Positions 63,036 to 64,000 of a stretch of 64,000 nucleotides of DNA are shown one piece after another; position 1 is the stretch's first letter; each line of letters opens with the position of its first letter. Under the pieces are notes generated by a model, which saw only the letters and a program-made list of their open reading frames with translations, searched no databases and was not told where the DNA came from. Location: positions 1 to 64,000 of the forward strand of contig BQJD01000018.1 of the NCBI GenBank assembly GCA_021604525.1, in the 5' to 3' direction. This DNA is from a marine bacterium B5-7 (GTDB lineage Bacteria; Pseudomonadota; Gammaproteobacteria; Arenicellales; CAJQKF01). Both the position numbers and the translations under genes were made by a program.

Positions 63036-63463
63036 TGTCCGACATGCGCGCCCTGATCAGGGAAATCCTGATGGAGGAACTGGCCGGTTTAAAGAAGGGT
63101 AGTACCTTCAGAACGCCTCAGCTTGAAGCAGTAGCGATTAATAGTAATGAAGACCTTAAAGCATTCGCCTTGAAAGTACTTGAGTTATCGAAGAACCGTG
63201 ATCTTAAAAGTGATATTCAATCGGGAAATTTTCAGTTCGTTCTTAATGGGGGTGTCCGTGGTGAAACCTGGACAGCGCCGATGACGAATATATCGCGGTG
63301 CGAAGGATCCCGTTTTGAGAAGGGACTTATTACGGAAAAGGATATCGCCAGACTGGATGCGGGTACCCGAAGTATAGCTACGGGCAAGAACGTTTGTTTT
63401 ACCCCTTTGGCGAGGGATGAGATTCGTCGACGGGGAATCAAGATCGAGAGGAATTCTCAATGA
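63035..63463 (+). CDS. Microcompartment-associated small protein (PduM-like C-terminus)
   Basis: A 142-residue protein whose ATG overlaps the BMC-T stop (TGATG). The N-terminal helix MRALIREILMEELAGLKKG looks like an encapsulation peptide and is similar to the C-terminal helix of the aldehyde dehydrogenase two genes upstream. The C-terminal half (VRGETWTAPMTNISRCEGS, then ITEKDIARLDAGTRS and VCFTPLARDEIRRRGI) resembles the tail of PduM-type proteins, of structural rather than enzymatic role. It overlaps the BMC-P gene by four bases. The function is unknown; I infer a lumen or core-to-shell linker role. Confidence 0.65.
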   Translation: MSDMRALIREILMEELAGLKKGSTFRTPQLEAVAINSNEDLKAFALKVLELSKNRDLKSDIQSGNFQFVLNGGVRGETWTAPMTNISRCEGSRFEKGLITEKDIARLDAGTRSIATGKNVCFTPLARDEIRRRGIKIERNSQ

Positions 63464-63696
63464 TTCGCGGAAAAGTTACCGGCCGAATTTGGTCGTCGAA
63501 ACATATAGAGACCTTACCGAACGGCGGACTCCTTGAGGTGGAAACCGACAGGGGAGACAAACTGGTGGCATTCGATCCACTCGGCTGCGCGATCGATGAG
63601 TCTGTTCTGATCACGCAAGGTTCGGTGGCCGCTGCTTACTTTACAAAACTGAAGGCGCCTATAGACGCTCTCATTGTCGGCTCGATAGATGAATAG
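63460..63696 (+). CDS. Pentameric microcompartment vertex protein (BMC-P, EutN/CcmL)
   Basis: A 78-residue beta-barrel vertex protein. EutN/CcmL motifs are MIRGKVTGRIWSSKH, GGLLEVETDRGDKLVAFDPL, and the conserved loop GCAIDESVLITQGSVAAAYF followed by APIDALIVGSID. Five copies cap each vertex of the icosahedral shell. It overlaps the PduM-like gene by four bases and precedes the BMC-H gene by 49. The length is slightly short of typical EutN (about 85-100) but complete. Confidence 0.9.
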   Translation: MIRGKVTGRIWSSKHIETLPNGGLLEVETDRGDKLVAFDPLGCAIDESVLITQGSVAAAYFTKLKAPIDALIVGSIDE

Positions 63697-63745
63697 AGCC
63701 ATGTATGTCCAATCAGAACCAGTCACACTACTGCAGGAGTAGAAA

Positions 63746-64000
63746 ATGGCAAATCAAGCAATAGGTATGATCGAAACTCGGGGTTATGTTCCAGCCCTGG
63801 CAGCCGCGGACGCAATGGTTAAAGCTGCGAACGTTGAAATTGTCTCGAAGAATGAAATCGGTGGCGGCCTGGTATCCGTTGTCGTCAAAGGCGATGTCGG
63901 TGCGGTCAAGGCTGCCACTGAAGCCGCCGCGGAGGCAGCGAATCAAATAGGTGAGGTGGTAGCGGTTCATGTTATTCCGCGTCCTCACAACGACCTTGGA
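63746..64000 (+). CDS. Hexameric microcompartment shell protein (BMC-H), cut by the window end
   Basis: The first 85 residues of a BMC-H protein, still open at base 64000. The canonical start [20 protein letters not shown] is followed by [20 protein letters not shown] and [20 protein letters not shown]. The closing strand [15 protein letters not shown] is where BMC-H proteins nearly end. A GCAGGAGT site precedes the ATG. BMC-H hexamers make up most of the shell facets. More shell or enzyme genes probably follow outside the window. Confidence 0.93.
   Translation, partial: MANQAIGMIETRGYVPALAAADAMVKAANVEIVSKNEIGGGLVSVVVKGDVGAVKAATEAAAEAANQIGEVVAVHVIPRPHNDLG

Overview
The window looks like chromosomal DNA of a Proteobacterium, most likely a gammaproteobacterium. 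This is inferred from a tRNA-Phe 3' end ending in GGCCACCA, a PlpD-type patatin autotransporter, Tat-type signals, Aap and Pot ABC transporters, and densely packed genes on both strands. It reads as an accessory, patchwork stretch with few housekeeping genes.

Region 1 (about 1-10 kb) is mobile and decayed. It holds two ParD/RelE-type toxin-antitoxin pairs, a 3' tRNA-Phe fragment that looks like an attachment scar, and the 5' end of a TOTE-type primase gene cut off by an IS630-family element. It also has an IS3 transposase remnant, a secreted alpha/beta hydrolase, a class III nucleotidyl cyclase, an exported amidohydrolase, a Fic protein preceded by short repeats, and a broken DUF4143-type ATPase gene. 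Region 2 (10-17 kb) carries a fatty acid hydroxylase-type membrane enzyme, a patatin/beta-barrel protein, a DadA-like FAD oxidoreductase and a divergent enolase-superfamily enzyme.

Region 3 (about 17.1-32.4 kb) is the most striking part. A 109-aa protein with a Tat-like leader and a 46-residue tail of 18 Pro and 19 Ser/Thr sits inside a cluster of enzymes that together resemble eukaryotic hydroxyproline-rich glycoprotein (extensin, Skp1) modification. The cluster contains a 1170-aa fusion of an HPAT/SERGT-like glycosyltransferase, a GT60-like GlcNAc transferase, a prolyl-4-hydroxylase-like domain and a second 2OG-Fe(II) domain. Around it are a stand-alone GT60-like enzyme, a protein O-fucosyltransferase-like enzyme, a GDP-mannose 3,5-epimerase (makes GDP-L-galactose), GT77-like and GT92-like enzymes, a sulfotransferase-like/GT31-like fusion and four separate sulfotransferases. 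I infer that this locus hydroxylates, glycosylates and sulfates the small Pro-rich exported protein. No function has been shown here.

Region 4 (32.4-40.8 kb) holds a quinone oxidoreductase, a frameshifted sensor-protein fragment, a second Fic protein behind a cluster of TATCA/TGATA repeats, a serine hydrolase, a BesD-like 2OG oxygenase with an intact HxD triad, and a sulfatase. Region 5 (40.8-47.7 kb) holds a decayed Opp-type ATPase, a DapA-family lyase, a polar amino acid ABC transporter (AapJQM without its ATPase), an XRE-cupin regulator and a glucarate dehydratase-like enzyme, which together suggest uptake and breakdown of a small acid.

Region 6 (47.8-64 kb, running off the end) is a bacterial microcompartment locus. 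It encodes a B12-dependent diol dehydratase with fused large and medium subunits, its small subunit and reactivase, an AraC regulator, a Pot-type ABC transporter, an SDR, an aminoglycoside phosphotransferase-like kinase, a class III aminotransferase, a CoA-acylating aldehyde dehydrogenase, and BMC-T, BMC-P and BMC-H shell proteins. The gene set combines diol dehydratase with the kinase/aminotransferase set known from the mycobacterial RMM (1-amino-2-propanol) compartment.
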